Positions 27,349 to 36,205 of a stretch of DNA of 64,000 nt are shown one piece after another. The position numbers and the translations under genes were made by a program. The first letter of the stretch is position 1. The number at the start of each line of letters is the position of its first letter. The stretch spans positions 124,001-188,000 of the forward strand of contig NZ_APHW01000111.1 in NCBI RefSeq assembly GCF_002741985.1, written 5' to 3'. The notes under the pieces are model-generated. The model searched no databases. It was not told the DNA's origin and saw nothing but the letters and a program-made list of their open reading frames with translations. This DNA comes from Vibrio rotiferianus CAIM 577 = LMG 21460. GTDB taxonomy: Bacteria; Pseudomonadota; Gammaproteobacteria; Enterobacterales; Vibrionaceae.

Positions 27349-28950
27349 CTATTTTTCTGTGTTAAACAGGGCTATCAGCCCACCAGCTAGCATCGCGCGC
27401 CAGCTAAAGTAATCGTGTCCACTTGCTCCTTTCTCAATAGCAACCTTGTATCCCTTACTCTTAAGTGCCTGATAAAGCTGTTGGTTAGTAGCGAGAATAC
27501 TGTTTGACTCAGGTTCGACTTCGAATAGCCCAACTGTTAGGTATATCTCAAGATCTTTTTGGGCTTCTGCCCCGACAACATCCGCCATCCAGTTGCTATG
27601 GCTACTTTGTATTTCAGTCGCTTGAGGAACCCACCAGAAAGAACCAGATTGGCTCAATACTTTGCCAAAACGGTCAGGGTGCTGGAGTGCAATGTACATA
27701 GAGGCTAAACCTCCGAAGCTTGATCCTGAAAGCACCGTATTTTTGGCATCAGGACAGATATTCTGGGTATCACAAAGCCATGGCATAAGCTCATCAGCGA
27801 GAAAATCAGCGTAGGCTTTGTTAGGTGTGAGCTCTGCCGCACGCATACTCGGCATCGGGGTATTAACAAAGATCGCTCTCATCGCGGGAACCTTCTCATT
27901 AGCAATCAAATTATCGAGAATGAGAGGCGTTGGTACTCGTTCTAAATAAGCATCGCCATCAAACAAAATTAAGACTGGAGAATCACGACTGATTGAATAG
28001 ATTTCGTTTGGTTGATATATGCTGATCTTTCTAGTGCGAGCATTTTCCGGACTTACATATGTATGATCGGCAATCGTCCCCTTTGGATTCCCACTCTGTT
28101 GGGTAAACACATCATTACTCCAAGTCTTAAGAGTTACTGTCGACGCGGAGCTGGATAAATTATCGCCTTTTCCAAGCATTGGCTTAAAGTTCAATGGATC
28201 TGGTTTTATTGTCGCTAGAACGGCACGTCGCTGCTCTCTGCTTTCACCATCCAACAATTGGGGAACATTAGGGGCAATTCGATAAGATAAGCGAGTGCTA
28301 TTAGGAACTTGATAAGAGCGAAACCAGATATCTGTATCGCCGAGTTGACTCAAATGAGCGTGCCCACCATAGGGTGTCCCCAGTACTCTAACGTTATTAA
28401 CATGGCCTCTGTACAAAAATGTAATCAGAGTAGAATCGTCATCGCTGTGCTCAATCAAAGGAGCACCGCCTTGCTGAAAAACTTGTTGCCAGAACTCTTG
28501 TTCAGCTGCAGGGTTCCCCTGCTCTAACTGCTTTGAGGTATGCGCGATTATTGGACTGATAATAGGGATATCCGGAGAAACATACTGATTGTCTTTTAGA
28601 GCCAAGGCGTTCAGCAATATTGATACTCCCACCGCACACTTCTCAGCAGCAACGATCTCGATATGGTAGATCCCCGGTTTCTCTACATACCAAAACAGGT
28701 CTAACTCTGCAGTTGGAACACTAATCAGAGTTTTGACTACCTCTCCGTTTTCGTCCTTAACAACGACACTATCGAGCGCTTTTTCACTTTTAATGTACCC
28801 GCGAAAATAACTCGTTTTTTCAACGCGTAAGGGAAAAGTATCCTGACGTTCTACGGTTAATCGCTGCTCTGAATTTATGCTCAGAGTCTCATTACTTTCC
28901 AATGTATTTGATGTAGATAGCAGTGCGGCCAATACAATAAAGTTCATCAT
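27349..28950 (-). CDS. Exported enterochelin-esterase-like hydrolase (Fes/IroE type)
   Basis: A 533-residue protein with an N-terminal hydrophobic leader, a Fes-like N-terminal domain (to ~260) and an esterase-D-type alpha/beta hydrolase domain. The nucleophile is in LSGSSFGGLAS; the His of the triad is in SGHDYFSW; LFDGDAYLERVPTP is the family's substrate-site block. Cytoplasmic Fes hydrolyses ferric enterobactin; the leader suggests this one works in the periplasm on incoming catechol trilactones. First gene of the operon with the TonB receptor, 13 bp downstream of the Fur box. Start at a tandem ATG-ATG; either could serve. Confidence 0.87.
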   Translation of the reverse strand: MMNFIVLAALLSTSNTLESNETLSINSEQRLTVERQDTFPLRVEKTSYFRGYIKSEKALDSVVVKDENGEVVKTLISVPTAELDLFWYVEKPGIYHIEIVAAEKCAVGVSILLNALALKDNQYVSPDIPIISPIIAHTSKQLEQGNPAAEQEFWQQVFQQGGAPLIEHSDDDSTLITFLYRGHVNNVRVLGTPYGGHAHLSQLGDTDIWFRSYQVPNSTRLSYRIAPNVPQLLDGESREQRRAVLATIKPDPLNFKPMLGKGDNLSSSASTVTLKTWSNDVFTQQSGNPKGTIADHTYVSPENARTRKISIYQPNEIYSISRDSPVLILFDGDAYLERVPTPLILDNLIANEKVPAMRAIFVNTPMPSMRAAELTPNKAYADFLADELMPWLCDTQNICPDAKNTVLSGSSFGGLASMYIALQHPDRFGKVLSQSGSFWWVPQATEIQSSHSNWMADVVGAEAQKDLEIYLTVGLFEVEPESNSILATNQQLYQALKSKGYKVAIEKGASGHDYFSWRAMLAGGLIALFNTEK

Positions 28951-28962
28951 GCGCCATATTTC

Positions 28963-28983
28963 TAATGATATTGATTCTCATTA
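28963..28983. promoter_or_regulatory. Fur box in the esterase/AraC divergon
   Basis: TAATGATATTGATTCTCATTA is a near-palindrome that agrees well with the GATAATGATAATCATTATC consensus, and a further TAATGATAA overlaps its right side. It sits immediately upstream of the esterase gene and between it and the AraC gene, so iron-replete Fur should shut both off. Confidence 0.82.
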
Positions 28984-29085
28984 ATGATAAGTTTTTTTGA
29001 ACTTTGTAACAGCAAATTTGGTTATGCAAAACAGTCATTCTGTTATTCATCACCAACGTATTTTTATGAAAAATTGGTAGAAAAC

Positions 29086-30083
29086 ATGGCTAAACGACTT
29101 TCTTCTTTTCCCAAGAACGCTTTGATTCGTTGGAAGAATTACGATCGTACCCACGTACTGGTGTCTGATACTGCGACCTCTTCAGAGCATTTGATCGAAG
29201 GAGAGTGTACCCGTTACAAAGTTAAAGATGGCTTTTCTATCAATGGAGGGACGACGACAGAACTCGCGGACTATCAAGTCATCTCAACTGCTAGAAAGTC
29301 TTTAATATTGGTCCTTTTGCTTGAAGGGAAACTGAATTTTGGCTACGACAACTTGAGATTTACCCTTGATGCAACTCATTCACCGCAAGGTGTCCTTGTT
29401 AATCTCACTAAACCGGTCACTTTTAGGCGAATACTTCATAAAAACAACACCGTAACTAAACTCAATATCGTCACTCCAGTTACATGGGTAGCAGAAAGGT
29501 CAGAGAAAAACTCGGTTATAGAAGCGTTCACGGGGCAACATATGGCGAATTGCCCGATAGAAATTAATAAAGCGATCCTTCAACTCGCTTACGACATAAC
29601 GAATAGGGGCACGCCAGAAGGTTTATTAGAAAAACTTCACATTGAAACTTTGACCCAAAGATTATTGCTCAACGTATTTGAGCAAGTCCTCTGCTCTTTG
29701 CCGAATGAAGGGGGGGGCTCTCGGAAAAAGGTGCCAAAGGAAACTCTCAAGGTGATCACGCACTAGACCACTTAGTGAGCTATATTGAAGCAAATCTCGA
29801 TAGGGAATTATCAGCTAAAGAGCTCATTGAATTTGCAGCCATGAGCGAATCTAACCTACAGCGCAAATTCAAGACCACGCTCGGCTGCAGTGTTCAAAGC
29901 TATATTAGGAGAAGAAAATTGGAGGTTGCCCGTTTGAATCTAGAAATCGGTGCGGCAACGATTACGGAAGCAGCTTACAATGCGGGCTATAAACACCCTT
30001 CCAACTTTACCAATGCATTCAAAAAAACATTCGGTTACCCTCCTGCCGAAGTAAATGTTCAGCGCGGAGGAAAAAGAAACTGA
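29086..30083 (+). pseudogene. AraC-family siderophore regulator, frameshifted at a G8 tract
   Basis: The sensor half (MAKRLSSFPKNALIRW to LCSLPNEGGG) runs into eight Gs at 29710-29717 and then a stop at 29764. The DNA-binding half continues one frame back: LSEKGAKGNSQGDHALDHLV then SYIEANLDRELSAKEL and two helix-turn-helix motifs ending GYPPAEV. Nine or six Gs would restore a ~332-residue PchR/YbtA-like regulator. Such regulators turn on receptor genes when the siderophore arrives, and this gene is divergent from esterase and receptor. An ATG at 28984 in frame lies on the Fur box, so 29086 is preferred. Confidence 0.82.
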
Positions 30084-30133
30084 TGCAATATGGTGTCACG
30101 TTTAGATGACTCCCAATGGGCTTTAATTCTACG

Positions 30134-30496
30134 CTAGATATTCTGACCAATGCGCCACAGCACGCCGCTAGGATCGTGCAAACAGAACTCTCGCATCTTC
30201 CAAGGTTGATCAACCAGTTCCGTCATCTTGGCTCCGAATGACGCCAGAGCGACACTCGAAACATGTTCATGCCAACTGGCAACATCTTCCACCAGCAAAT
30301 GCATCATGAAATTATTGCCGTGTTTTGGCTCATAAAAATCTTGCAGCAAGAATGAGCAACTGTCCTTGAAGAAGTACGCCACACCACCAAAATCCGAAGG
30401 CATCTCAAAACCCAACGCCTGATAAAAACGCTTTGATAGCTCATAATCTTTCGCTGGAACAAAAGATTTAATTTCTACAATATTGAGGTTTTCCAT
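30134..30496 (-). CDS. VOC family protein (intact parent of the 24.8-kb fragment)
   Basis: A 120-residue single VOC domain: NIVEIKSFVPAKDYELSKRFYQALGFE at the N-terminus, MMHLLVEDV in the middle and CLHDPSGVLWRIGQ at the C-terminus. Substrate unknown; the lack of a C-terminal Glu ligand (WRIG) argues against a classic glyoxalase I. Its last 148 bp recur at 24756-24903. It is convergent with the AraC gene (50 bp between ends) and downstream of a LysR gene on the same strand, separately transcribed. Confidence 0.82.
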   Translation of the reverse strand: MENLNIVEIKSFVPAKDYELSKRFYQALGFEMPSDFGGVAYFFKDSCSFLLQDFYEPKHGNNFMMHLLVEDVASWHEHVSSVALASFGAKMTELVDQPWKMREFCLHDPSGVLWRIGQNI

Positions 30497-30577
30497 TTCC
30501 TAAGTTTCCATTGTGTAGCACGTATTCAACCACTTTAAGTAACTCAGCGCGCCCTGACTAGGGGCTCTCTTTATTTC

Positions 30578-31444
30578 TTAGGTGCAAGGCACACACTCCG
30601 CCATTTGGTTTTGCAGCCAAAGGACAAATTTATGCTCCAGTTCAGAGCGAGCCTTATCTTGAGTCAATAAAACATAGTCATGCCCTGACGGCACAAAACC
30701 AAATGGCGCGACGAGGTTGCCACGTTTGAGGTCATCCATCACCAGAGGATAAGAGCCCATCGCCGCACCTAAGCCATCCACCGCAGCTTGAATGCAGAAA
30801 TAGAAGTGAGCGAAAGACTGTTCTGCTTTTCCGTTCATCGACGCTTCACCAGAGCGCTGAATCCATTCTTTCCAAGCTTCAGGCCTGGTTTGGCTGTGTA
30901 ATAGCTTCACGGAGTTCAAATCACTTTTCACTTGCTGCCAGTAGTCAGGTGAAAACACTGGACCTACCCACTCTTCCACTAACTTGGTTTTTGGGTAGTG
31001 ATACAAAGGTTCAAAGTCATCTCGACGAATTGCCATAGCAAGCCCTGTCGAGCCGAGCGTTACAGGTCCTCCCGCAGTCGAAAGCCGAACGTCTGCGTCA
31101 CAACCATCATTAAACGCGGAAAGCCTTGGCATCAACCAACGCATGGTTAGCGTTGGCTCACAAGAGACTTCAAGGTATTGATGCTTCTCCTGCACTAGCT
31201 TGTTCACGCCAGTTTCCAACGCTTGGAATGCTTGCTCGGTATAACTTTTCAGCATCTCACCTTCTTTAGTGAGCAGCATATTGCGCCCCTGTTTGTAGAA
31301 CAGAGGCTGAGCTAGATAGGTTTCCAACACTTTAATCTGCTTACTCACTGCGCCATGCGTAATATTGAGCTTGTTTGCTGCGTCACTAAAACTCGCAGAC
31401 GATGCTGCGACATGGAAAACATGGAATGATTTAAGATGCCTCAT
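30578..31444 (-). CDS. LysR-family regulator (GcvA-like)
   Basis: A 288-residue LysR regulator with the helix-turn-helix at ~18-40 (FSDAANKLNITHGAVSKQIKVLE) and the RQGRNMLLTKEGE wing; the effector domain follows from ~90. Divergent from the LysE-type exporter at 31548 with 103 bp between starts, the standard arrangement for control of an amino-acid exporter by its substrate. Related in subgroup, but not close in sequence, to the regulator at 2297. Confidence 0.9.
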   Translation of the reverse strand: MRHLKSFHVFHVAASSASFSDAANKLNITHGAVSKQIKVLETYLAQPLFYKQGRNMLLTKEGEMLKSYTEQAFQALETGVNKLVQEKHQYLEVSCEPTLTMRWLMPRLSAFNDGCDADVRLSTAGGPVTLGSTGLAMAIRRDDFEPLYHYPKTKLVEEWVGPVFSPDYWQQVKSDLNSVKLLHSQTRPEAWKEWIQRSGEASMNGKAEQSFAHFYFCIQAAVDGLGAAMGSYPLVMDDLKRGNLVAPFGFVPSGHDYVLLTQDKARSELEHKFVLWLQNQMAECVPCT

Positions 31445-31547
31445 CTGTGACTTTTTCTCACACTTAGCGGAATTTGTTTCGATTATAGTCTCCTAACTCT
31501 CGACCTACAATTGCCCCATTCATAACAACAAAGAAACAGGAAACACT

Positions 31548-32159
31548 ATGGAGCTTTTCAGCCTTGCCTTATTAGGCATACTCATTGTCATCAGTCCCGG
31601 AGCCGATTTTGTATTAGTTCTTAGAAACAGCCTCAACAGAGGCAGACAAGCGGGAATTTGGAGTGCTATGGGCATTAGTCTTGCGATTTCGGTACACATT
31701 ACCTATTCCTTGCTTGGTATCAGTTACTTAATTTCACAGAACGAATGGTTGTTCAGTTTGATTCGCTACCTAGGCGCGGCTTATCTGATCTATCTCGGAT
31801 TGAAAGGTATTTTTGGGGCTGATTCTCAGCAGAAGATAGAGGGGGAAACACAAGAAAGCATCTCCATTTGGCAGTTCTTTTTCCAAGGCTTTTTGTGCAA
31901 CGTACTTAACCCAAAAACCATGTTGTTCTTCTTGAGTATCTTTAGCCAAGTCATCGACCCAAATGCGGCATCGCAACACCTTGCTTTGGGTTACGGTGTC
32001 TACATGATTGCGCTACACGGGATTTGGTTTTCTATGGTTGCCATCTTGTTTACCTCACCGCGACTACAGAGCTTATTACTGCGCGTGAAACATAGGTTGA
32101 ATCAAGCTTGTGGCGCTGGCTTATTGGTGTTTGGTGCCATGTTAGGGTTAAAGTCATAA
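31548..32159 (+). CDS. LysE/RhtB-family amino-acid exporter
   Basis: A 203-residue inner-membrane protein with six hydrophobic segments. The N-terminal signature ISPGADFVLVLRNSLNRGRQAGIWSAMGI and the mid-protein LCNVLNPKTMLFFLSIF are RhtB-family hallmarks. These proteins expel amino acids such as homoserine, threonine or lysine. AGGAAAC lies 6 bases upstream of the ATG. The divergent LysR gene at 30578 is the probable regulator. Confidence 0.92.
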   Translation: MELFSLALLGILIVISPGADFVLVLRNSLNRGRQAGIWSAMGISLAISVHITYSLLGISYLISQNEWLFSLIRYLGAAYLIYLGLKGIFGADSQQKIEGETQESISIWQFFFQGFLCNVLNPKTMLFFLSIFSQVIDPNAASQHLALGYGVYMIALHGIWFSMVAILFTSPRLQSLLLRVKHRLNQACGAGLLVFGAMLGLKS

Positions 32160-32267
32160 CACGCTGAGTTACGACATTTCGACCAATGCCACATCGAAGT
32201 TTGATAATCACACGTATAATCCTCGTCAAAACTGTTTAGGGCAATTGACCTTGAGGAAAGGAACTCA

Positions 32268-32618
32268 ATGAAAAAACTACTTCCGATTGTATTCACTTGT
32301 TTGAGCTTAGCTTTCAGCGCGCCATCGGTATTGGCTTCTGAACGTGCAGAGCAGGGTTGGCAATGGATTGAGCAAGGCGCAATGATTGTCGATGTGCGTA
32401 CGCCACAAGAGTTTGCCGATGGTCACTTAGACAACGCAGTTAACTTCCCGCTCTCAGAGTTAGGTAAACATTTTGCTAATGTCGATAAAGATACGCAAAT
32501 CGTGCTTTACTGCCGCAGTGGGAATCGCTCAGGGCAAGCGTATCAGTACCTACAATCGCAAGGGTTTACCAACCTTCATAACGCAGGTGGTTTAGTTGAG
32601 ATGCAACAAGCGAAGTAA
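32268..32618 (+). CDS. Periplasmic single-domain rhodanese (PspE-like)
   Basis: A 116-residue protein with a signal peptide (cleavage after VLA near residue 23) and a rhodanese domain: MIVDVRTPQEFADGHLDNAVNFP and the active loop LYCRSGNRSGQA, whose Cys carries the persulfide. The size and location match E. coli PspE, which transfers sulfane sulfur to cyanide in the periplasm; physiological acceptor unknown. GAGGAAAGGA precedes the ATG. Independent unit ended by a terminator. Confidence 0.9.
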   Translation: MKKLLPIVFTCLSLAFSAPSVLASERAEQGWQWIEQGAMIVDVRTPQEFADGHLDNAVNFPLSELGKHFANVDKDTQIVLYCRSGNRSGQAYQYLQSQGFTNLHNAGGLVEMQQAK

Positions 32619-32651
32619 TGCCACTTAGCACCTGCCTACGCAATGGCATGG

Positions 32652-32678
32652 AAAAGCACACCTCTCGTGTGCTTTTTT
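32652..32678. terminator. Terminator between the rhodanese gene and the convergent kinase-like gene
   Basis: A 10-bp perfect stem AAAAGCACAC/GTGTGCTTTT with a 5-base loop and T6; usable from both sides. Confidence 0.9.
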
Positions 32679-32697
32679 GTTTTCTCGACGCCGAAAA

Positions 32698-33780
32698 CTA
32701 AAGTTGGTACTGCAGCACCAATTCGTGTTTCTCTTGGTAGATTTGAATCAGTTCGGCTTTACTCTTAGCGGTATTTTGATAAAACAACGCACCTCCTTTA
32801 ACCAACAAACCATAATGTTGCTGCAGCATATCTAAAACAAACTGCACACGTTTAATTGTGGTTGGCGTGCAACTTTTACCATCCAAATCATCTTCAATAT
32901 CGAGCACATGCGAACGAAACATCTCAAGCGTGAAAAGATGTTCCAACTCAGCATCAGACTTTAGCGATGTTTGTATCTTTTCCATCGACGTTTGCACTCG
33001 CTCTACGATTTCTGGCACGGCATCGTTTTGAACTAACCAGTCCCGCTTGTATTCAAGCATCTTAAAGCCTTGTTGTTTCACGTTTTTGAATAGCTGCATT
33101 GCCTCTTTTCGGGAATAATCTTGCTCCAATAACCAACCAGAGAGAAAGCGCGTTTCGAATCGCTCACAAGCATCAAACAGAGGGTCATGCATACCATTGC
33201 TGTTGAACTCTCTTAACGGGTCAAACCGATACATATAACCAAAATCGAACAACTTTAGCTGACCTTGTTTATCCACCAGCAAGTTCCCTGAACACAAATC
33301 CCATTCAAACAACCCACTTCGCTCACAGACAAATAGAGTCGAGAATAGCTGCCCTAATAAGTCCTCAGTTAGGGCTTGAATTGACGAACCCTCAATCCAA
33401 TCTGAAACAATGATCCCTAAACGATAATCAGCATAAACAGTCTCAACAATATGTTTAAAATCCTTAGTTAAATTCGGATTGTCTTTTTGAGTTTGAAAAT
33501 CAAGACGGCGTTGAACTTCATTCAGAAAGGAGTACTGACCATCAGGGTTTTGCACTTTCGCCTGTGGGCGTTTTTTCTTGAGCGTATAGTCTCGTCCGCC
33601 GACACGAATATGAAATACCTGCGCCGTCAAACCACTTTCAAACGTTTCGACAACATACTCTGAGTCCGCTGTCGTTAACGCCAAGATTTCTGGTGGCAAT
33701 GGACATTGATCCACATTGCCGACAATTAAGTTTTGATCACTTAAGTCAAATGCTTGCTGCTGTAATTGGCGTTGGTTCAT
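32698..33780 (-). CDS. Protein-kinase-fold protein of unknown substrate
   Basis: A 360-residue protein with a kinase-like core: a candidate ATP-binding lysine in DYTLKKK (68-70), a possible alpha-C glutamate in FLNEVQRR (Glu88), a hinge-like IIVSDWIEG (~123-131), the catalytic loop FEWDLCSGNLLVD (Asp161, Asn166; Asp in place of HRD's context by W-D) and the metal-binding LFDFGY (Asp179-Phe-Gly). The C-terminal half is helical and charged. This is the aminoglycoside-kinase/RIO-like layout, so phosphorylation of a small molecule or a protein is likely. Nothing nearby identifies the substrate. Separated by 128 bp from the SDR gene upstream; GGGAGCACTTC lies before the ATG. Confidence 0.72.
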   Translation of the reverse strand: MNQRQLQQQAFDLSDQNLIVGNVDQCPLPPEILALTTADSEYVVETFESGLTAQVFHIRVGGRDYTLKKKRPQAKVQNPDGQYSFLNEVQRRLDFQTQKDNPNLTKDFKHIVETVYADYRLGIIVSDWIEGSSIQALTEDLLGQLFSTLFVCERSGLFEWDLCSGNLLVDKQGQLKLFDFGYMYRFDPLREFNSNGMHDPLFDACERFETRFLSGWLLEQDYSRKEAMQLFKNVKQQGFKMLEYKRDWLVQNDAVPEIVERVQTSMEKIQTSLKSDAELEHLFTLEMFRSHVLDIEDDLDGKSCTPTTIKRVQFVLDMLQQHYGLLVKGGALFYQNTAKSKAELIQIYQEKHELVLQYQL

Positions 33781-33908
33781 GAAGTGCTCCCTGCTAACGA
33801 TTCAGACATTGTTTACTTTATCGACAATGAAGCACATGACCTCCCCCTTTCTGACCAAAGTCATGGTTGAGTACTTGGGTGGAGTCCCGTTTAAATCGAT
33901 GAACTGAC

Positions 33909-34778
33909 TCAGATGTTGTCATCTTCAGAGAGCTTACGAAAGTAGTCTTCCAGTCGATGATGACCATAAGTCGGCGCGATATTGTCACCGCCTAACATGG
34001 TCAGGAAGAACTCAGCAGGACCGCCCCATTTCTCCGGCAAGTGACGTACTAACGACAGCCCGGCGGTGCGCAGGAAGTCCGGTAGGTGCGTATTTTTCTC
34101 CACTTTGTGTTGAGATTTGAACGCGAGCCAAGCAATATCATTGACTGACAACACATCTGGACCACCGACATCTAGTTCTGTGTCATTTCGTTCAATCGCT
34201 TCTACACAAAACCTCGCCAAGTCTTTTCCGTGAATGGGATTAAGCAAGTTTCCACCATCGCCAAAAGTAAACACTCGACCCGATTTCGCCATGCTGTACA
34301 CCTCGGTAATATCAGAGAAAAAGCCATTCGGGCGAATCACACAAGGGGTTAATTTAGTTGATTGCAGAAGTCGACTCGCAAAGCGCTCTTTCGCCTCTAG
34401 CAGACGAACTTGAGGATATTTCTGAGCATTGAACGCAGAGATGTAAATGAATTTACCAACACCGGCTCGCTCTGCTTCTTCAAGCAAGTTCAAGTTTGCT
34501 TGGTAGTCGACATCCAAATAACCTAATCCATCTTGCTGGCGAGTAATGCCCAAGCATGAGATAACAACGTCCACACCCTCGCAAACGCCTTTTAGCTCAT
34601 CGGGGTGAGTCACCTGGGCTTCTACTGCCTGCGACTCTTGTAGGCCCATCGCAAGGAGCTTGGTTTTGTTTCTTGCCAACGCTTTAAATTCGGCTTGCTG
34701 CTCCATCAGGGATTCAACAATATTCGAGCCTAAGTACCCCGTTGAGCCCGCAATTAAAATTCGAGGGTGCGTTTTCAT
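33909..34778 (-). CDS. NAD(P)-binding atypical short-chain dehydrogenase
   Basis: A 289-residue atypical SDR (NmrA/NAD(P)H-binding type). The nucleotide site is ILIAGSTGYLGSNIVE (GxxGxxG, residues 9-16); YISAFNAQK stands where the Ser/Tyr catalytic region lies but without the YxxxK pair, so it may be a sensor or non-classical reductase. DVVISCLGITRQ and PCVIRPNGFFSD are typical of the group. It lies 11 bp behind the membrane-protein gene and is controlled from the divergent TetR promoter region. Confidence 0.85.
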   Translation of the reverse strand: MKTHPRILIAGSTGYLGSNIVESLMEQQAEFKALARNKTKLLAMGLQESQAVEAQVTHPDELKGVCEGVDVVISCLGITRQQDGLGYLDVDYQANLNLLEEAERAGVGKFIYISAFNAQKYPQVRLLEAKERFASRLLQSTKLTPCVIRPNGFFSDITEVYSMAKSGRVFTFGDGGNLLNPIHGKDLARFCVEAIERNDTELDVGGPDVLSVNDIAWLAFKSQHKVEKNTHLPDFLRTAGLSLVRHLPEKWGGPAEFFLTMLGGDNIAPTYGHHRLEDYFRKLSEDDNI

Positions 34779-34789
34779 AACATGACGTC

Positions 34790-35383
34790 CTATTCTTGCT
34801 CTGGTCGGTATGGCTCTTCACGCAATACGTGGCTCACCAATAACTTTAGGTAGAACAGTGGTAAAAACCATTCCAAACCTTGTAGTGCTTGTGCCCAGTA
34901 AATCGAAATAATCACACTCAGAGAATACAGGGTTAGCGCCACAGGGCGTTGTAAATACAACGGTGTTTTCATGACTAGGCTACATGCCAAGACCATGTAA
35001 CCACCGATCACAACAATCCACATGATATCGAAGTTCAAGAACGCCCAGCTGTAGAGAGAAAGCTGCACGAAATGAGTCAGAATAAAGCTCATGTGCTGCT
35101 TAAAGCCTTGCCCTTCACGATGAAACCAGCGCTTTGCCGTAGACGTCGCATTGGTAATAATGCCGCCGATAATATCCACTGTGAGCAAACCCGCGATGAC
35201 ATATTGAGTCACAGACCAACCCAGTTGTGCAAAGTACGCATAAACCACCATGACAAAGCCAGCAGCAAAAGGAACATACAGCTGCAAATTCTTTTCTGCT
35301 TTCGTTGCGCCCGGACCAATCAGCTTGTCAACTCCACCCCAGAAACCCGCTCTTGCTTGAGGAACACTCCAATCAATTTTCAT
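34790..35383 (-). CDS. Multi-span membrane protein in the TetR-controlled operon
   Basis: A 197-residue protein with about five hydrophobic segments (roughly 33-52, 58-78, 98-118, 120-140, 145-170) and a cytoplasmic start rich in polar residues. I do not recognise the family with certainty; the first gene of a two-gene operon with an NAD(P)-binding protein. The ATG lies close to the left 19-bp operator, so repression by the TetR protein is expected. Confidence 0.78.
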   Translation of the reverse strand: MKIDWSVPQARAGFWGGVDKLIGPGATKAEKNLQLYVPFAAGFVMVVYAYFAQLGWSVTQYVIAGLLTVDIIGGIITNATSTAKRWFHREGQGFKQHMSFILTHFVQLSLYSWAFLNFDIMWIVVIGGYMVLACSLVMKTPLYLQRPVALTLYSLSVIISIYWAQALQGLEWFLPLFYLKLLVSHVLREEPYRPEQE

Positions 35384-35392
35384 ACTAAAACC

Positions 35393-35411
35393 TTATTTCG
35401 ACCATCTGGTC
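35393..35411 (-). promoter_or_regulatory. Left TetR-type operator
   Basis: Read on the minus strand this is GACCAGATGGTCGAAATAA, matching the right-hand site at 35456 at 16 of 19 positions. The core GACCA..TGGTC is palindromic. It lies 10 bases before the membrane-protein start, overlapping its leader. Confidence 0.7.
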
Positions 35412-35455
35412 TTTTTAAATTAGTACGCTTTGAGCACCAGGTAAAGATCTTTTTT

Positions 35456-35474
35456 GTCCAGTTGGTCTAAATAA
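35456..35474 (+). promoter_or_regulatory. Right TetR-type operator
   Basis: GTCCAGTTGGTCTAAATAA on the plus strand is the inverted counterpart of the site at 35393-35411. It lies just upstream of a TATACT-type -10 box for the TetR gene, so the repressor probably also controls itself. Confidence 0.7.
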
Positions 35475-35529
35475 AAGATCTTGTGTTATACTGCGAGGCA
35501 TTGCGGTAACAAAAACTGAGAAGAAAACC

Positions 35530-36075
35530 ATGCCGAAGATCGTCGATCATGAAAGCAGACGTAGAGAAATTGCCTTAAAAGCAACCGAAGTGTTCCTTGA
35601 GTTCGGTTACAAAAATATTGGTATGAGACAGCTGTGCGAACAGTTAGGAATGAGCAAAAGTGCGGTTTATCACTATTACAAAAGTAAGGATGAACTGTTC
35701 AAAGCCGCAACAGAGGCCATCGTCAACTTTGACGCAGAAGTGCTAGCAGACAGACCAAACTCAAGTGAAGCGAGTACAGAGCAACAAGTCGAAAACTTCG
35801 TATTGATCTTCCAACAAATGGCTCCGCGTTTCTTCCAAGAAATGAAGCTTGTCTCTGATTACATTGATGTGATTGGACAAGAAAACATTGCCACCGATCC
35901 ATGCATGTTGCTTGCGAATCAAAAGTACATAACGATGCTAGAAAACTACGTTTCAGCGAAGCACAAAGAATCGCTTTATACCCTAATACTAGGGCTGCTG
36001 AACCATCAGTTGATGTTGGGTAAAGCGCTAGAAGTGGATTATGTTATTGAGCAGGTCGAACGGATACTTGGCTAG
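35530..36075 (+). CDS. TetR-family regulator
   Basis: A 181-residue TetR regulator. The helix-turn-helix is at ~28-50 (NIGMRQLCEQLGMSKSAVYHYYKSKDELF); the C-terminal ligand domain is short and lacks a recognisable pocket motif. It faces the membrane-protein/SDR operon at 146 bp, and paired operators between them fit autoregulated repression of that operon. GAGAAGAAAACC precedes the ATG. Confidence 0.9.
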   Translation: MPKIVDHESRRREIALKATEVFLEFGYKNIGMRQLCEQLGMSKSAVYHYYKSKDELFKAATEAIVNFDAEVLADRPNSSEASTEQQVENFVLIFQQMAPRFFQEMKLVSDYIDVIGQENIATDPCMLLANQKYITMLENYVSAKHKESLYTLILGLLNHQLMLGKALEVDYVIEQVERILG

Positions 36076-36205
36076 TATTCCACATACTAATCCATACTGT
36101 TTGTGTGTTAACTAGAAGAGCGTCGCATATTAAGATTTCTTGCTGGTAAATATGCCTCACGTCATCTACCAATAGGGTTTTATAAATTCTTAAGGAAGGG
36201 TGATT

